Shown one piece after another: positions 1 to 12,800 of a stretch of DNA of 64,000 nt (its first letter is position 1; each line of letters opens with the position of its first letter). The notes under the pieces were generated by a model. It saw nothing but the letters and a program-made list of their open reading frames with translations. It searched no databases and was not told the DNA's origin. The translations under genes and the position numbers were made by a program. This DNA is from Ancistrus triradiatus (Eukaryota; Chordata; Actinopteri; Siluriformes; Loricariidae): positions 372,001 through 436,000 of the forward strand of contig JAJAGP010000081.1 of NCBI GenBank assembly GCA_025084515.1, given 5' to 3'.

Positions 1-80
1 GGCTGCCCGAGCAAAGCCCTTAACCCACAATTGCTTGGATTGTAAGACTGTATGAATTGTAAGTCACTCTGGATCAGATT
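1..80 (+). repeat. 3' fragment of a tRNA-derived SINE, cut by window start
   Basis: Positions 1-78 match the 3' body of the SINE seen whole at 47957-48137: the words AATTGCTTGGATTGTAAGA and GTAAGTC(A/G)CTCTGGAT are shared. The tRNA-like head would lie upstream. It sits about 30 bp before the acceptor of NUP155 exon 1 of this window. Confidence 0.75.
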
Positions 81-112
81 GTTCATTCTGTCGTGTGGCT
101 TCACGTCTTTAG

Positions 113-3100
113 GGGTGACGTTGCGTACTTCGATGGGCTCAGTGAGACGATTCTCTCGGTTGGCCTGGTCAAACCTAAAGCAGGTATGGCGACGTTAAGT
201 ATCCGGCCTTACTGTGTTTGTTTACACGTACAAACGTCACTCCCCCCCCCCCCCCCCCCGCAGGAATTTTCCAGCCTCACATCCACTTCTTGTTGGTCTT
301 GGCCCACCCCTGTGGACGTAGTGATTTTGGGCCTGAGCTTCCCCAAGGCTCAAACAGGTAAATCCTCTCTAAAATGGGCGTTTACTTCAGAAAACCCGGG
401 GAGTTTTCGGGGCGCTGATTCTCGTCTCGCTCTGCAGGGTTCAATGACAGCATGTCCGGTGCCATGCAGCTCCTGCCCGACCCTCTGTACTCCATCCCGA
501 CGGACAACACCTACATGCTGGCTATTACGTCCACAGACCTGGGTCGTATCTTCCTGGCAGGAAAGGATGGCTGCCTTTACGAAATCGCCTACCAGGCCGA
601 AGCCGGCTGGTTCAGCCAACGCTGCAGGAAGATCAACCACTCGAAGAGCAGCCTGTCTTTCCTTATCCCATCGCTGCTGCAGTTTTCCTTCTCCGAAGAT
701 GGTGCGTTACAAGCTTAAGATCTAGGGATCTTTTAGATTTGAAGGCTCTAATTTGTCTTAATATGCTTTTATAGACCCGGTCGTTCAGATCGCCATCGAC
801 AATTCCCGCAGCACCTTGTACACGAGATCTGAGAAAGGAGTGCTGCAGGTGAGTCGTTTAAAGTGCTTCTCAGCCGTGCTGTTGATGTCCGACCTGTACA
901 GCTGACCGGCTACTGTGTGTCAGGTGTACGACTTGGGCGCTGATGGGCAGGGGATGAGTCGAGTAGCAGCCATGACTCAGATCGCGATCGTGTCTGCAGC
1001 TGGAAATATCGCCAGGTCAGGACGTTACGTCACTATATTGCAACGCTGGAAGAACTCAAAGCAACTAAGGCTGGCTAATCTGTAACGGCTCGCCTGTGCG
1101 TCTCTTCCAGGACTATTGATCGTTCCGTCTTCAGACCCATCGTCCAGATTGCAGTCATCGATCGTTCGGAGTCGTCAGATTGCCAGCTCCTGGCTGTCAC
1201 TCACGCTGGTGAGGGCTTGAATGAACAGACGAGCACAGTAGAGTAGCTGTTAATAGTTCTCAGGAGCACACTGCTTCTGTGCTGTCTGTAATAATCATAA
1301 TAAATGTGGTGCGCAGGGGTACGGCTGTACTTCAGCACCACGCCGTTTGCCCCACTCAACGCCAGACAGAACACGGCTCGGCCCAGCCTGCTGGCTCTGG
1401 TCCATGTCCGGCTGCCTCCGGGCTTCTCGGCCTCGTCCACGCTTCAAAAGCCCACCAAAGTGCACAAGGCGCTCTACAATAAAGGTAAGACGTCAAGCTT
1501 CAAGCACGGAGTTAAAAACATATGAGCGCTCGTTATGACAGTAGAGCTGGAGGGTAATTAGTCCTGCTTAATTGGATGAAGTGCGGCACAGTTTGAATAG
1601 AAATCACTTTACTAAGTATGGGATACTTTGACCACTTTTAAGTATAGCCAATGTTGATAAACCATGATTTTTCTTGGATGTTCATCTTGGTTGTAATGTT
1701 AGGTGTGCTGGTTTTGCTGGTGGACCCAGTACTGGATTTAAGCAATAATGCACTCGAGGTCGTGCTTTAACCTGAGATGAACACCCGTGCTAATATCTAA
1801 TGTTATAGCACGACCTCGAGTGGATTATTGCGTTATACCACAGGTCCGTTATCACCATGTATTGTTAGATTTTCAGATAAAAAGGACAGAAAAATTATGT
1901 TTTTTTATCAGCCTTTCTGAGGTAAAATAGTTCCATTCTGTCGTTGCCCTGCGGATAAGCCCTTCAGTCAGTAAAGTCGAGGAACAGAATGGCCATAACT
2001 TTATTATACAGACAATAAACACAAATATATTGCTTGGTAAGTTTTAGTTTGTTAAAAAAAAAACGTTTATTTATATTCAGCAAATAAAATGGGTCGGGCT
2101 GCTACTAACTTCCACTATTCTACCGACTGAAGTAGATCGGAGTGAGATCCTGGTGTTCTAATGAAAGTCATAAACACCTATGGTGTTTAATGAAAGACGC
2201 AGAGTTTAACTCCAGCAAACGATGTCTTTGTGAGGGATGAAGCTGATTCAGCATTTTTTTTGATGGGAATAAAACTGATCTTCAGTCTCGTTGCTCTTCA
2301 GCCGAGCTGGGAATCCATTAATAGCTGGGACGTGTGAGTTAAAGGACTGACTTTGTTTTGCTTTTCCAGCTTCCAAATCCTAAAGGTGATAAACCTTTGG
2401 CTCAGGTTGGTCATTAATAGCTTCATCTTTCAAATTTAAATCGTTTTCAAAACCAATCGATTTCATAAAATAATTATAGCTTTCATTTCGGTAGTGTGAT
2501 TAGAAATTTTTTATTTTGATTTTGAGGGCGGGCATCGTTGCTAGGTTGTGTGTATGCCGCGGAGTAATACTTAGAGAGCGTCGGTCAGAGTGCCCTTATC
2601 GTGCAATAAAGTCACAGGAAAATTTTCTCTCAGCCAATCAGATTGCGAGGTCAGAACAAACTGTGGTATAATTGTGCATTTATAATGCTACGTGAAATTG
2701 CAACATTAATTTATTAGTGTGTGTCGATAAATGCTCACACCTTTACAAATTGTCAAGTTTGGTTGTTTTTTCCACGATGCACTTGAGGATCAAGGTTTTC
2801 AAAACCTTTATCTGAATGTACTTTTTTCTTGGAAATGGCTCAGATTAGGGGTGATATGATAAAAATGTTATATCACAATATTTAAAGACATTTCATCGAT
2901 GAGTAGCAACAGATTCTCAAAAACAATTTAAATTCAAATATTATCCCACACTTAGTGAAGTGATTTTTATTCTAAATGTGCTGCACTCTGTAATGGAGCA
3001 TGCAGTTATTCAGTGTTTTTTAAGCTCTCCTCAATATGCACAGAAAAGCATAGTGTCTATCACAATAACGCGATATGATAAAATATCATCATATTGCCCA

Positions 3101-3803
3101 CCCCTAGCTCAGGAGCTCTATTGTTAATAAACCTCGTTCTTGTGCTCTCTCTCTCTCTCTGTGTCTCTCTGTTGCATGTGGGCTCCTACACAGGGACTGC
3201 TGTCTGAGCATTTTCTAAGCCTTTATTTACTTTTACAATAATAAGCGTTGTTTGAATTCCTTAGGAGTCCTGTTGATTGCAGCGTCTGAGACAGAAGACA
3301 GTGACATTCTGTGGTGTATCAACCATGACTCCTTTCCCTTTAAGAAGCCCCTCATGGAGGCCCAGGTTTGTTCTAATGCACGCCTTTACTTATATTAGTA
3401 GAATTGACATGTGGAAAATGTGGAAAAAAATGTCCCGATTGGCAGATGACGTCAAATATAGATGGACACACGTGGGCCCTCTGTGCCATCGAAGAGAGCA
3501 AGGTGCCCAAGGTTGTGACTCCATTAAATAAGGACTTCATTCCTGTCACGGATTCACCGGTGGTGGTTCAGCAGCACAATGTTTCCCCTCAGAAATTCGT
3601 CCTGCTCTCTGCTCAGGTACAAAGCTCCCCTGTTAAAACAAAACGTTACTATTTTCCCCAGTAGTTTTATCTGGCTTTTTCGGGTTCTGCAGGGAAGTCA
3701 CATATTCCACAAGCTGAGACCTGTGGACCAGTTGCGCCATCTGCTGGTGAGCAGCGGTGGTGGCGAGAGTGATGAAATCGAGCGGTTCTTCAAGCTCCAC
3801 AGG
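113..3803 (+). CDS. nup155: NUP155 exons 1-10: N-terminal beta-propeller
   Basis: Exons read from splice signals and protein similarity: 113-183, 264-357, 438-701, 775-848, 924-1015, 1111-1208, 1317-1484, 3265-3365, 3446-3616, 3693-3803. This part corresponds to the Nup155/Nup170 beta-propeller. It includes the conserved segments AGKDGCLYE, SAAGNIARTIDRS (across the exon 5/6 junction), LLAVTHAGVRLYFST and FHKLRPVDQLRHLL. Exon 2 contains an extra C near 303-305: the frame before it reads FLLVLA and the frame after it reads TPVDVVILGLSF, so both halves are recognisable but not joined. Its splice acceptor follows an 18-base C run (242-259). Confidence 0.92.
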
Positions 3804-6800
3804 GTGCGTGTCCCAGTGCTAACCAGATAATCTGTTATTAGTATTCAGCCTGTGCTTGGGTTTAATGTCTTGGCTGGTGACTTTTTCCTAGGAGGAGCAG
3901 GCCTGTGCCACTGCTTTGATTCTAGCCTGCTCCAGCGCTGCCGGCGACCGTGAAGTGTCCGTGTGGGCCACTCGAGCATTTTTCAGGTCGTTGAGTTTGA
4001 AGTCTTTATCTGTATTTCTGTTGGACGAAGGATTAATGAAGCTGTTTTTTCGAACAGATATGGTGGAGAAGCTCAAATGCGATTCCCTTCTGCTATGAAC
4101 ACGCCAAGCAATGTCGGGCCTATTTTCGGCTCCCCTGTCTTAGGTGATCAGGTTATCATTTGTATAAGACGCTTTCATGCTTTGATTGTTTCTTAATTAT
4201 TGTGCCATTTCACTCTAGGGTCGCCTCTAAGCATCGGCAGTCCTTTTCATAATCCCAGTTTCCTAGCTACGCCAGCTCCAGGTACCCGTCTGACCCGTCG
4301 ACCCCTTTCGTGTGTAATTGCATGTCAAAATCTGAGCCGTTTAATAGAACGAAAGTACAAAATCATTTTGATACTCTAGGTATGATGCCTCCCAGCATTT
4401 CGACTCCCTTCATCCCCGCCACACCCATGAGCCTCGGTGGTGCCGCTATGTCAGCGGTGTCCTCCGGGCCCGAGGTCCTGTTCTCCGGGAAGCACAGCGG
4501 CATCGTTGTTTACTTTGCTCGCATACTTGGGTGAGTCAGCACTGAAATGTCTGGGAATGTTTAGCTGTTGCTTGGCCTTGGTTGATGGTCTGATGCTTGT
4601 AAAATCAATCGCAGCAACATCTGGGACGGGAGCCTGGCAGCGGAGCAGGCCATCAGTAAAGGAAGCCAGACTGTCAGTGTTGTAAGTAAACTCACAGAGT
4701 ATTTGGTTAATACAGGGTACTGGTTAATAATCCGATTCTCAGAAGCGCCTGTGGAAATGGCTTCGGCACAGCTATTAGTTTGTAACCCAACAGGAGTTAA
4801 CATGGTATGTCTGTCTTCTTGTTTGGTTTTTGCTTGATTTCTCGCAGATGGAGAGCACAGTCAGCTCGTCTGACCTGGAGGCGGTTCTGCTCGAGCTTCA
4901 AGGCCTGAAGGAGTTCATAGACAAGAACTCTCAGTTTAGTCCCACCTCTTTGGGCACAGCCAGGTAGGACCAGGTCGCCGGGTTTCCTCGCGTTGTTCCG
5001 CGTCTCGCCCTGATGCTGATTCTCTCGCTCTGGTGCAGTTTCAGCTCCCCGGCGAACCTGCAGCAGAGGCTGCTGGGATTCATGCGTCCCGATGGCTCCA
5101 GTTCTCAGCAAGTCCAGCAGGAGCTCCAGAGGAAATTCCACAGTGGGTTTTGTTTGCCTTTGTACCTTGGTTCTCGTCCTTAATTCGGTGCAGGAGGCTC
5201 GTCGAGAACCGGAAGCGCCGAGTACAGATATTGAATTTCTTGGGCCGATACGATAACCGATATTCAGAATATTTTTGTGGCCGATACTGATGTTAAGAAC
5301 CGATAATATAACCTTTCAAAAATGTTTACAAAATGTTCACATGATAAAAACTAGATCAGTAATTAATTTTAGCAATAAAATAAAACAATAAGCAACTAAA
5401 ACATAAATCAGACATGGCTGTTACTATAAACGTAAGGTGAAGTTCACTCTAAGGAAAAATGGTTTCATCCGATATTATTTTCTGACACTCTTTTAAAAAG
5501 GTAAGAATCTTTTTTAGTTATTAATTGTTACAGGCAGGAACAATTATGTGTGTAAGAAAGCTTAAGATTGAGAAGCTCCAAGAAAGAATAGAACTGCATG
5601 TAGAACTATACACTCAAACATCAGATATTTTGCTTAATGAGTAAAACAAAGAAATATTCTTATTTAAATATCGGTTAAAATTCTAATATTGGACTGATAA
5701 CTGAAAAAAATCCATATATATCGGCCGATATATCGTGCATCACTAGTTAAAATGGTTCTCTGGTGTCTTAATGAAAAGGTTCTTCTCCGAACAGTCTGTT
5801 TTGAGGGCCCGCTCCTTTAAATGATAGTCACTGCTGATTAGTGCTTAGTATCACTGCATTTCATTAAAGTTTTAAATGACATTTATTCCTCTGATTAATA
5901 TTTAAATGTGTTTAATAAATTTGTAATAATATTTCATGTTTTTTAATATTTAATAAAATGTAATAATATTTTAGTGAATGCAATCCAATCCAGTAGTTCT
6001 TCTCGCTTTCTTTTTCTTCCCATAAGGAATAATGTAAATTGAGCGACTCCGCTGTATGAGGCGTTGTATGCATTAATGGAGTTGGCACTCCCTGAATTAC
6101 GAACCGAATTCGACGAGTTCTGACATAACCGAGAACCGAGGTACCACAGTATTTGTCTTCGAGACAGCCGAATCCAATGACCGCATTTGCCTCGCTCTTG
6201 TTGTCCCACAGCCGAAGCTCAGGCGTACGAGAAGGCGTCTCTGCAGGGCATCCAGCAGCTGGTGCACCGCTCCTTTCAGACTCTGGCTCTCTGGAAGCTC
6301 CTGTGCGAACACCAGTTCAGCCTCATCGTCTCTGAGCTGCCCAAGGTCCCCCGTCTAACACAGTCCTCCACTTAGAATTGGTTTTAAGATTCTTTTACTG
6401 GTTTTTAATGCCTCCATGGTTTGGCTCTGCAGTACCTCAGTGACATGATTGTTAGGGATGTTCCACCGAGGGCCCTCGGATCAGCTAACAGGAACATGCT
6501 GGTCGTACCGACCGCCCGGCAAAAGGGTGGAAAGGCGGCCTTTTCTTATTGGTTACCTGAGGGCTCTGGACGACCTTAACATATTTAAGAGAAGGGCTAA
6601 GACTTGCATGTTTGGTCTGGCCTTGTGCTAGTGTTTTATCTGTTTCGATTTTAAAATATATATATTTTTTATTGTTCTTTAATGTATTCCTTTGTTTTTA
6701 ACTATTTTATGTGTTTGTTTTTACTTCTGCTAGTGTAAAGCACTTTGTAAAACTGCTGTATAAATAACCATTATTATTATTTGTAGCTGCCCTTGCATAA

Positions 6801-9800
6801 GCTTAGCAATTTTTCAATAGTTAAAACTAGAGATTCACAGATATTGAATTTCTTGGGCCGATACGATAACCGATATTCAGAATATTATTGTGGCCGATAC
6901 TAAAAAACGATTATATAACCTTTCAAAAATGTTCACGATAACCCGTGTATGAACTGTTGTTAAAAAGTAGATCAGTAATTTATTTTAGCAATAAAATAAA
7001 ACAATAAGCAACTAAAACAAATCAGACATGACTATTACTGTAAACGTAAGGTGAAGTTCACTCAAAGTAAAAATGGTTTAATTCGATTTTATTTTCTGAC
7101 CTTCTTTTAAAAAGGTAAGAATCTTTTTTAGCTTTCAATTGTTAGAGGCAGCAACAATTACGTGTGTAAGAAAGCTTAAGATTGAGAAGCTCCAAAGAAA
7201 GAATAGAACTGCATATAGAACTATACACTCAAACATCAGATATTTTGCTTAATGATTAACTGATATTTCTTATTTAAATATCGGTTAAAATTCTAATATC
7301 GGACCGAAACTGATAACTGAAAAAAATCCATGTATCGGCAAATAATATATCGGCCGCCGATATATCGTGCATCACTAGTTAAAAAGTTTCTTTTCAGAAC
7401 AGTCCGTTTTGAGGGCCCGCTCCTTTAAATGATAGTCACTGCTGATTATTGCTTAGTATTACTGCATTTCATGAAAGTTTTAAATTACATTTATTACTCT
7501 GATTAATATTTAAATGTATTAAATAAATTTTTTATATTTCGTATTTTTTAATATTTAATAAAATGTAATATTTTAATAAATGCAACCCAATCCAGTAGTT
7601 TTTCTCACTTTCTTTTTCTCTTGCAGGACTTCCAGGAGCAGCTGAAAGCCATCACCTTTAAGGACGTAGTGATCCGGGGGCGTGAGCTGACTGGGGCGCT
7701 CATCACTGCCCTCATCAACGTGTACATCAAAGACAGCGCCTCGGTGGATGCCATTAGCAACCACCTGCGAGACACCTGCCCTCTGCTGTACAGCAACGAC
7801 GACAGCGTCTGCTCTAAAGTAGGCCTGGGTCCCCGCGGTCCAGTCGCGCTCTCGCTCTTTTCAGGTGAAGGGGTGGCCGGGTTAAATGCCGTCTCACGTG
7901 CTTTCTCTCTAGGCCAACGAGTTGCTGCAGGGCTCAAGGCAGATCCAGAACAAGGCGGAGAAGGAGCGCTTGCTCAAAGAGTCACTGCTGCTCTACCAGC
8001 AGATCAGCCATCATACCGACCTGCCGCTGGTCTGCAGCCAGTATCGCCAAGGTGGGACTGCAGGCAATCTTCGTTCGTCATTCATGTTTACGTGATGCTG
8101 ACTAAGCACTCTTCTCCTGCACTAGTGCGTTTCTACGAGGGCGTCGTGGAGCTGTGCCTGACAGCGGCTGATAAGAAGGACCCCCAGCGGCTGGGCCCTC
8201 ACTTCTATAAGAACGGAGAACCAGAAGAGGACGCCGTCGGACAGCAGGCCTTCCAGGAAAGGTAACCCAACGAGCGCGCATAGGTAATTCTGAGCCTTTC
8301 AGGCGACGTATTGAAACTGTGCTCGTCTCTGCGCAGGCTGTCCTGTTACAAGTGCGTCACCGACACCATGCAGGAGCTGGTGAACCACAGCAAAGCGGCT
8401 CCTCAATCCCCCAGTGTTCCCAAGCAGCCCGGGCCTCCGGTCATGACCTCGGACCCCAACATGCTCAGCAACGAGGACGCCGCCGCCCATGTGAGCGCTT
8501 GTGTTTTTGTTCAGTTAATAAGAGCTTACCCGCTCCAGATCGGGGCGGTCAGAGTGCAGAGACAAACTGGCTTTCGGTGTCTGCTGTTCGCAGTTTGAGC
8601 AGATGCTCGGCCTCGCTCAGAGGTCCCAAGATGAGCTCTTCCACATCGCTCTGTACAACTGGCTGATCCAGGCTGACCTGAATGACAAACTGCTAGAGGT
8701 GAGAGTTCGGCGTTTACAGGAAGCTTTGACTAGTGGAGTCAAATCATGAGCACATTTGTGGGTGAAAGGGTCAAACACACAATGTCCATCACTTAGACCT
8801 CCACTCTCTCAACCGTGGTCCGTCCTGGCGGGAAAGAGGTGCCGAGACTCGGACCCGGGTACTGGGAGTGGTCGCTGAGCGCAGTGTACAACTAATAGGG
8901 GTGGAACTAGTGATGGCATTAGTGTGGCTTTTGAGAGATCGAAGCACATGAAACAGAAGATTCGAGCTTGTGAAACGCCACAGGGACATCTAGTGTCCAA
9001 TCAGTGGTCGAACAGCAACAGGTCTCGACTTGTTTGTCCTGAACAAGTTCAAAATGATCTCACTTTTTTGAGATCCTTCCATTGTATAAATAAGATACAA
9101 TACAATATATCGGCGGCCGATATATTAATTTCCGATGGATGGATTTTTTCAGTTATCGGCATCGGTCCGATATTAGAATTTTAGCCCATATTATAACCAA
9201 TATTTATTGTATATTTACATGAATATTTTAGTTTTTTCTTTTAATCAAACAAAATATCTGAAGTTGCTGACTGTATAGTTATGTATGCGGTTATGGTCTT
9301 ACTTGGAGCTTCTCAGTCATTTCAAAGCTGAAAAAAAGGTCCTTACTAAGGATGCACCGATATTGAATTTCTTGGGCCGATACGATAACCGATATTCAGA
9401 ATATTATTGTGATATTGTGATACGATCGATGACTGCAATCTGGAAGATGGGTCTGAAGACGGAACGATCAATAGTCCTGGAAGAGACGCACAGGCGAGCC
9501 GATACTGATGTTAAAAACCGATAATATAACCTTTCAGAAATATTTAATAAATGTTTACGATAACCCATGTATGAACTGTTGTTAAAAACAGTAAAAATCA
9601 GTAAAAATAAAACAATAAGTAACTAAAACATAAATCAGACATGGCTGTTACTATAAGCGTATGGTGAAGTTCAGTCAAAGTAAAAATGGTTTCATTCTAT
9701 TTTATTTTCTGACCTCCTTTTAAAAAGGTAAGAACCTTTTTTAGCTTTCAATTGTTAGAGGCACCAACAATTACGTGTGTAAGAAAGCTTAAGATTGAGA

Positions 9801-12800
9801 AGCTCCAAGAAAGAATAGAACTGCATATAGAACTATACACTCAGTAACATCAGGTATTTGTCTTAATTAGTAAAACAAAGAAATATTTGTATTTAAATAT
9901 CGTTTAAAATTCTAATATCGGACCGATAACTGGAAAAAAAAGTAATATTTCAGCAAATAATATATCTGCCACCGATATATCGTGCATCACTAGTCCTTAC
10001 CTTTTTAAAGGAAGGTAAATGAAATGGAATGAAACCATTTTTCCTTTGAGGGAACTCTACCTAATGATCACAGTAATCATGTCTGATTGGACCGTTTTAT
10101 TGCGTATTTTTATTTTATTTGCTAAAATGAATTACTCATCCAGTTTTAACAACAGTTCAGATACGGATTATAATCTGAAGGTTTTTTTAAATGCAGAAAG
10201 GTTAAATTATCGGTTTTTAACATGGTTATCGGCCACAATAACGTTCTAAAAATGTATTGCATCGGACTAAAATTCAATATCGGTGCATCCCTAGAAACAT
10301 GTTACTTTCTTCCGTAGGAAATAGTTACGTTGCTTCGTATGTCTTTCGTCTGTGTGTCATGTTGATACTAATCACAGTTCTAGGATCAGTGATGAGATTT
10401 TCCGACCCTCATTTAGAAATTCTGTGTAAAAACATTATGAACCCGGATCAGCTGCCTGCACTTCCTTATGCGCTTAAACTGAAATGCAGCGTGACGTCAT
10501 GAAACCTTTTTTGGGACGGTCACGTGACTTTTTCGTTTTGAAACACTGAGCTTCAAACGAATCGATTCCGTTTCGAATCAGTTTCGAGTTTGACATCATT
10601 AGTTGTAACGATTTGACACGCTGCGCAGGATTGGATTTGATTTGATTCCCGATGCTGAATTGACGATTGCAAGTGTCAACGATGCAAAAACGGACATTTT
10701 CTTTTATACGTTTTTAACCAAAGACTAACCTTTAGTCCCCTGCGATTAAAAGAAATGACTAGAGGTTTAAAATGATAACGTTCTATTGTAGCTTCACCAT
10801 ATGTTAAATAACCTCTTCTTTCTGAAGAATAGCAATCCAAACTAGTGTACTGTTCCAATATAAACATCATGAATGTTTAATCCTTTGCGAAGAAAGTACA
10901 CAGTTTTAAATGCACATGGAGGCATGTATGACTGCGCCCTCTGGTGTTCAACAATGCACGCAACGTTACATTTCTTGATATATTTACTCCTGCTGTTTTT
11001 GACGTAGGTCAACTCGCCGTACCTCGAGGATCACTTGATGCACATGATTAAGCAGGACCAGAACAAAGTGCGCAACATGGACCTCCTGTGGCGCTACTAC
11101 GAGAAGAGCCGCAGCTTCGGCAAAGCGGCTCACGTCCTGGCCAAGCTGGCAGACATGCACAGGTTGGTTAGGACGCCCCTCCTGTGGCCGATGGTCCCAA
11201 ATGGACGTGTGCCTCATCGCTGACCGTGTTAATCTGGGTCTCTCCTACAGCACCGAGATCTCTCTGCAGCAGAGGCTGGAGTACGTCTCACGCGCCATCC
11301 TGTCCGCCAAGAGCTCGTCCTGCGTCTCGACGATGGGAGCCGACGGCGAGTTCCTGCACGAGCTGGAAGAGAAGATGGAGGTAACGAAAGGGCGTCAGGT
11401 GTGAGGTGTGGGGCGTGAGGCGAGACGGTCTGACCTCCCTGTTTCCCGGCAGGTGGTGCGCATTCAGGTGCAGATCCAGGAGACGCTGCGCAGACAGTAC
11501 TCTCAGCACCTCTCTGTGCAGGGCGCCATTTCTCAGCTCGACTCGGAGCTCATGGACATCACCAAGGTTAGGAGACAATCTGCAGCTCAGCCTCACGAAT
11601 GTGTGCCGGATTTGTATTGAGATGTTTTAGTTCAAGTTACTGATGGTCACTAGAGATTTGGCGATATCTAATATCTAAAAGGCTTTCAAAATCAGATATG
11701 TTGACTCTATTTTTCAAAAAACAGAACATAAATAAAGATTCGACCTAACATTTGCTCTGTAGCTATTTAAGTCCTCGTCTGGATAGCACGACGGAAGGCG
11801 CTTTCACAACAGGGGAACATTGTCGTAGCTTTTAGAACGCCGTGTAGTAGGGCTGTGCCAAAAAAAAAAAACATGGGCTCAAAGTAAAAACATTTGTCCA
11901 CTAAATCAGTGTTTCCCAATCGCACATAAATCATCAAGCGTTTGTCCAAATTCACCCGATTGATGCAAGCGAGTGGCGTGTAGTGACAGGCAGAACAATT
12001 ACATTCTCTTCCACTAGAGGGCAGTAAGATATCCGCTTTGTGTTCAACTAAACAGGCCCAGGTTTCACCCCGAGTCAATTGAGACTAGATTTATTATATT
12101 TCAATAAAAATACTTTGTGACATTTTTGTTTGGTGGTGTGCCTTTTCCGAATATGAAATGAAAGCCGTGGCTCAAAAAGGTCGGGAAACACTGCGCTAAA
12201 TTATTAAGTCATTAGAAATACAAGCAAACAAATGTATTACCCGTGAAAAATATGGCTGCACATAAAGTGCTACCTGTATAATGTTTAATAAATCCAGTCC
12301 AGCGATCCCTTTCACATCCCGCACCCTAACCCCTGTGATCTGGAAAATGTGCGCCGCATGTTTCTTCTCCCTTTGTACCAGAGAAGTCTGAATACATGCT
12401 GAACATGTTTTTAACATATCTCTATATTTCTACTCTAAAGCGCGTTTCCCTCTGGTGGATGAACTGCGCAACAACTCATAACCTGAACGTTATCCATTTA
12501 TATTGTTTTTTTTTTAATTATTATTATTAATTTTGTAGCTGTACGGAGAGTTTGCGGACCATTTCCGGTTGTCAGAGTGCAAGCTGGCCATCATTCACTG
12601 TGCAGGCCACTCGGACCCTATCCTGGTCCACTCTCTGTGGCAGGAGATCATGGACAAAGGTAAGCCTGGCTCTGTCGCCGGTCCCGTCGGTACTGTGTTC
12701 AGACGGCTTACCAGTCTGTCTTTCTACCTCAGAGCTGAGCGACAGCGTGGCCATGAGTCCGGCAGACCGCATGCGTGCGCTGAGCCTGAAGCTGGTCTCT

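Larger units (their letters stand above)
9091..10293 (-). mobile_element. H1-family element inserted in reverse, split by a younger copy
   Basis: 9091-9338 reads as the reverse complement of the 3' half of family H1 (ATATATCGGCGGCCGATATA, then AGCTTCTCAGTC). 10001-10293 reads as the reverse complement of its 5' half and ends ATCGGTGCATCCCTA. Together they make one minus-strand element interrupted at 9339-10000. No clear target duplication remains around its outer ends. Confidence 0.75.
8908..10601 (+). mobile_element. Outer hAT-like element of a nested set (NUP155 intron 23)
   Basis: The left end TAGTGATGGCATTAG at 8908 and the right end, reading inward TAATGATGTCAAACTCG from 10601, are inverted-repeat-like. 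The flanks GGTGGAAC (8900-8907) and GTTGTAAC (10602-10609) agree at 6 of 8 positions, as an old 8-bp duplication would. The interior 9091-10293 is occupied by a second element, leaving about 180 bp on the left and 310 bp on the right. No transposase seen. The boundaries are an inference from weak ends. Confidence 0.5.

Noticed and set aside
93..725. A 210-residue ORF at the window start
   Set aside because: It reads through introns between NUP155 exons 1, 2 and 3; only the spliced exons are coding, and exon 3 is in another frame.
9285..9524. A 79-residue ORF including the inverted NUP155 fragment
   Set aside because: It runs across transposon sequence and the antisense of exon 6; not a gene, although the underlying fragment is reported as a finding.
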